From Flavobacterium sp. (GTDB lineage Bacteria > Bacteroidota > Bacteroidia > Flavobacteriales > Flavobacteriaceae): a DNA stretch of 39,201 bases. Both the position numbers and the translations under genes were made by a program. This document shows positions 37,679 to 39,201 of this stretch, in pieces (position 1 is the stretch's first letter; each line of letters opens with the position of its first letter). The stretch is from positions 1 through 39,201 of the forward strand of contig NZ_SEBR01000036.1 in the NCBI RefSeq assembly GCF_004295795.1, read 5' to 3'. The notes under the pieces were generated by a model. That model saw only the letters and a list, made by a program, of their open reading frames with translations, made no database searches and had not been told where the DNA came from.

Positions 37679-38719
37679 GTTTTTCCAGTGAATGTCGGTT
37701 TGCGTGTGTGGCAAGCCTTGGTACAAGTCGATTTCAAGCAGATTCTCGATCCTGAATTCGTCCTGTTTCGCATAAGGAACCAATCCGTCTTTCTTGAGTT
37801 TTTTTGCCAGATATTCCTGCTCGTATTGGCCCGGCGTCGGGATAAAGAAGCACTTTTTGTGCAGTTGCGCCAAATCCATCACGGTCGTGTAACCAGAACG
37901 GCAAAGCACCATTTCGCTTTCGTTCACGGCAGTTTCCAGTTCCGATGAGGTCATGAAATTGTAATAAAGCACGTTCCCGCATTGTTCCGATTTTTGTTCC
38001 GATTCGACTTTCCCTTTTACGAAAAGCACTTTCTTCCCAAACAATTTCACCTCGTTCTTCAACCTGTTCTCGAGCAAAGTGCGCTGCGGTTCCGGACCCG
38101 AAAGCAAAACCATAAGATCATTTTTCTTCGGAAGCTCCTTTTTTGCCAACCGACTCAGCGGCCCGATGTATCTGATATCGAAATCCGGCTTTTTCAAATG
38201 CCCGAGTTTTCCGGTCAAATTCGGCTTTTCCTCAAAATCCGGAACCCAACATTCGGTGTATTTCTTGATGATTTTTCTATGTAATCTGCCTGTCAGCCAG
38301 CTCGTGTTTCCGGTCAAAACGTTCAATTGATGCGTGATGAAAACACTCGGCACTTTCTTCGAAATCACGCCCAGACGGTTGTCCGAAATCACGCCCTGCA
38401 AATTGTAATCGCGCACCCAACGCTTGATGAGTTTCTTTTCGTCCATGATCGCTTCAAGCATTCGCGGCATGCCTTTGATCATTTTCCACTTGAAATCTTC
38501 CCCGTCTTTCGGATACTCGATTTTATAAGATGGCAATTCAAGCGCTTTCAGATCAGGAAATTCCTTTTTGAGAATCTCCAAAGCAACGCCATCCGAGGCG
38601 ATGATAGGCGTATAGCCATTTTCCGACAAAGCTCTGATAATAGGAATGCAACGCGTTGCGTGACCCAATCCCCAATTTAGCGGAGCGATCAGGATATTGC
38701 GTTTTTTTTTGTCAGACAT
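37652..38719 (-). CDS. MurG/GT28-like glycosyltransferase
   Basis: A 355-residue GT-B fold glycosyltransferase. N-terminal LIAPLNWGLGHATRCIPIIRAL (10-31) is the acceptor-side GHxxR motif of the MurG/MGDG-synthase/glucuronosyltransferase group. The C-terminal donor domain holds LMVLLSGPEPQRTLL, NFMTSSELETAVNESEMVLCRSGYTTVMDLAQL and KCFFIPTPGQYEQEYLAKKL, where the S-G-x-T-x-x-D and P-G-Q-x-E-Q motifs contact the sugar nucleotide. Neither donor nor acceptor can be named. It converges with phoR and shares 27 bases with it, both coding. No clear promoter was found in its 5' region; repeat H1 copy E begins 100 bases upstream. Confidence 0.87.
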   Translation of the reverse strand: MSDKKKRNILIAPLNWGLGHATRCIPIIRALSENGYTPIIASDGVALEILKKEFPDLKALELPSYKIEYPKDGEDFKWKMIKGMPRMLEAIMDEKKLIKRWVRDYNLQGVISDNRLGVISKKVPSVFITHQLNVLTGNTSWLTGRLHRKIIKKYTECWVPDFEEKPNLTGKLGHLKKPDFDIRYIGPLSRLAKKELPKKNDLMVLLSGPEPQRTLLENRLKNEVKLFGKKVLFVKGKVESEQKSEQCGNVLYYNFMTSSELETAVNESEMVLCRSGYTTVMDLAQLHKKCFFIPTPGQYEQEYLAKKLKKDGLVPYAKQDEFRIENLLEIDLYQGLPHTQTDIHWKNLFCLFESE

Positions 38720-38818
38720 GACTTTTTGTTTGCGCGCAATTTAGGGATAAACTGCGTTTGGCGTGTTTTCAAAGTTTTGCCAAACTGTTATTTTTAGTGG
38801 TGGTTTTGTTTTTTTTTG

Positions 38819-38961
38819 GGAGCTTTATCCGGCTGAATGGCACTAGCTTTTTTGCAAAAACCGGTTTTTCTAGGGTTTAAAACGAGCTTCCTGCGGTCGC
38901 TGTTTTAAACTTAAAAAAATTCGGTTTTTTCTGCAAAAGGCTAGTTGCCGTCATCCGGGCT
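38819..38961 (+). repeat. H1 hairpin element, copy E
   Basis: 143 bases. Inner stem GTTTAAAAC (38875-38883) with GTTTTAAAC (38902-38910) is a perfect 9-bp pair, as in copy C. Loop GAGCTTCCTGCGGTCGCT (38884-38901). Here the element lies upstream of the neighbouring gene (the glycosyltransferase), not after its terminator. Confidence 0.85.
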
Positions 38962-39201
38962 ATTTCTTTTATCCGCAAGATCTTTTTCCTTCATAATCTT
39001 CTGTGTAACCGGAAATCTCGCTCACTCTCGAGCCGCAAAGAACGAGCTTCGCTCGTTTGGTGATTTTCGCCGGCTGCGCCGTCGCCTGCTTTGATTTTGA
39101 TTCGTCGCCTGCCAGCGGGGCTTACTTTTACTTCATTGATTTTTATTGTTTTTTAAAGGATTCAGTGAACCTCGTTCCTCGGTTTGCCTCGCCGCAAAAG
39201 T
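38962..39201 (+). repeat. hairpin repeat cassette, half copy E
   Basis: Gene-free. After H1 and a spacer: H2 AACGAGC/GCTCGTT (39041-39057, loop TTC), H3 CGCCGGC/GCCGTCG (39068-39084, loop TGC, one mismatch), then GATTCGTCGCCTGCCAGCGG and the left arm of H4, interrupted by the ~66-base insertion also found at the left window end. The cassette continues beyond the window. Confidence 0.8.
39123..39201 (+). repeat. window-end inverted repeat, right copy
   Basis: Reverse complement of 20-98 with one difference in 79 bases. Being at the extreme ends in opposite orientation, the pair either reflects where an assembly stopped, at a repeat, or a true large inverted repeat flanking 39 kb. Confidence 0.9.

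Overview
The window looks like chromosome of a member of the Flavobacteriaceae, most likely Flavobacterium or a close relative. The evidence is the TAnnTTTG type of -7 promoter box in front of many genes, the absence of Shine-Dalgarno-dependent spacing, two type IX secretion (T9SS) C-terminal domains, lipoproteins with an S-D-D(-D) signal after the lipid cysteine, a SusC-like TonB receptor, and gene orders typical of the family (ftsX-DUF3098-uppP-truB, pyrH-frr, DUF4271-hemD). No tRNA, rRNA, prophage, transposase or CRISPR array was seen.

Layout. 1-460: half of a repeat cassette and the frr terminator. 460-5870: mostly minus-strand housekeeping genes: frr and pyrH; ftsX, DUF3098, uppP, truB and an outer-membrane protein; with a plus-strand thioredoxin-fold gene between. 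6106-11005: leuS (with an AT-rich, enlarged internal segment), a PH-like membrane protein, a membrane zinc peptidase and a surface lipoprotein. 11006-11814: non-coding, with palindromic repeats. 11815-13410: NAD-dependent epimerase and a SnoaL-like lipoprotein. 13479-15930 (minus): a tightly overlapping operon of a polyprenol-phosphate mannosyltransferase-like enzyme, dihydroorotase and a DUF4296 lipoprotein. 16030-17454: DUF4271 and hemD. 17505-19248: a 1.7-kb gene-free island built of hairpins. 19321-24614: pckA, DUF423, saccharopine dehydrogenase-like, serine hydrolase, Lrp/AsnC regulator. 24623-25520: a second, truncated hairpin island. 25599-30023: tyrS, VOC protein, two unknown proteins and a LuxE-like acyl-protein synthetase. 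30096-37678: two T9SS-tagged proteins, a beta-helix surface lipoprotein, a TonB receptor and, divergent from it, a PhoB/PhoR-like two-component pair. 37652-38719: a MurG-like glycosyltransferase. 38819-39201: another half cassette, inverted relative to the left end.

The most unusual content is the repeat system. Five copies of a ~143-bp hairpin share an invariant 18-base apical loop (GAGCTTCCTGCGGTCGCT), while the supporting stem differs between copies and stays paired. The same behaviour is seen in several further hairpins that follow in fixed order in the same cassette. The cassette exists as a mirror-image composite (17505-19248), a truncated composite (24623-25520) and two half copies at the window ends. 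No mobility gene is present. I do not recall a name for it. It could be a structured RNA, a hairpin-based non-autonomous mobile element, or palindromes kept symmetric by template switching.

Second in interest are the leuS segment with foreign base composition, and the promoter region between the TonB receptor and phoB, which carries about seven GTT boxes on one helical face.
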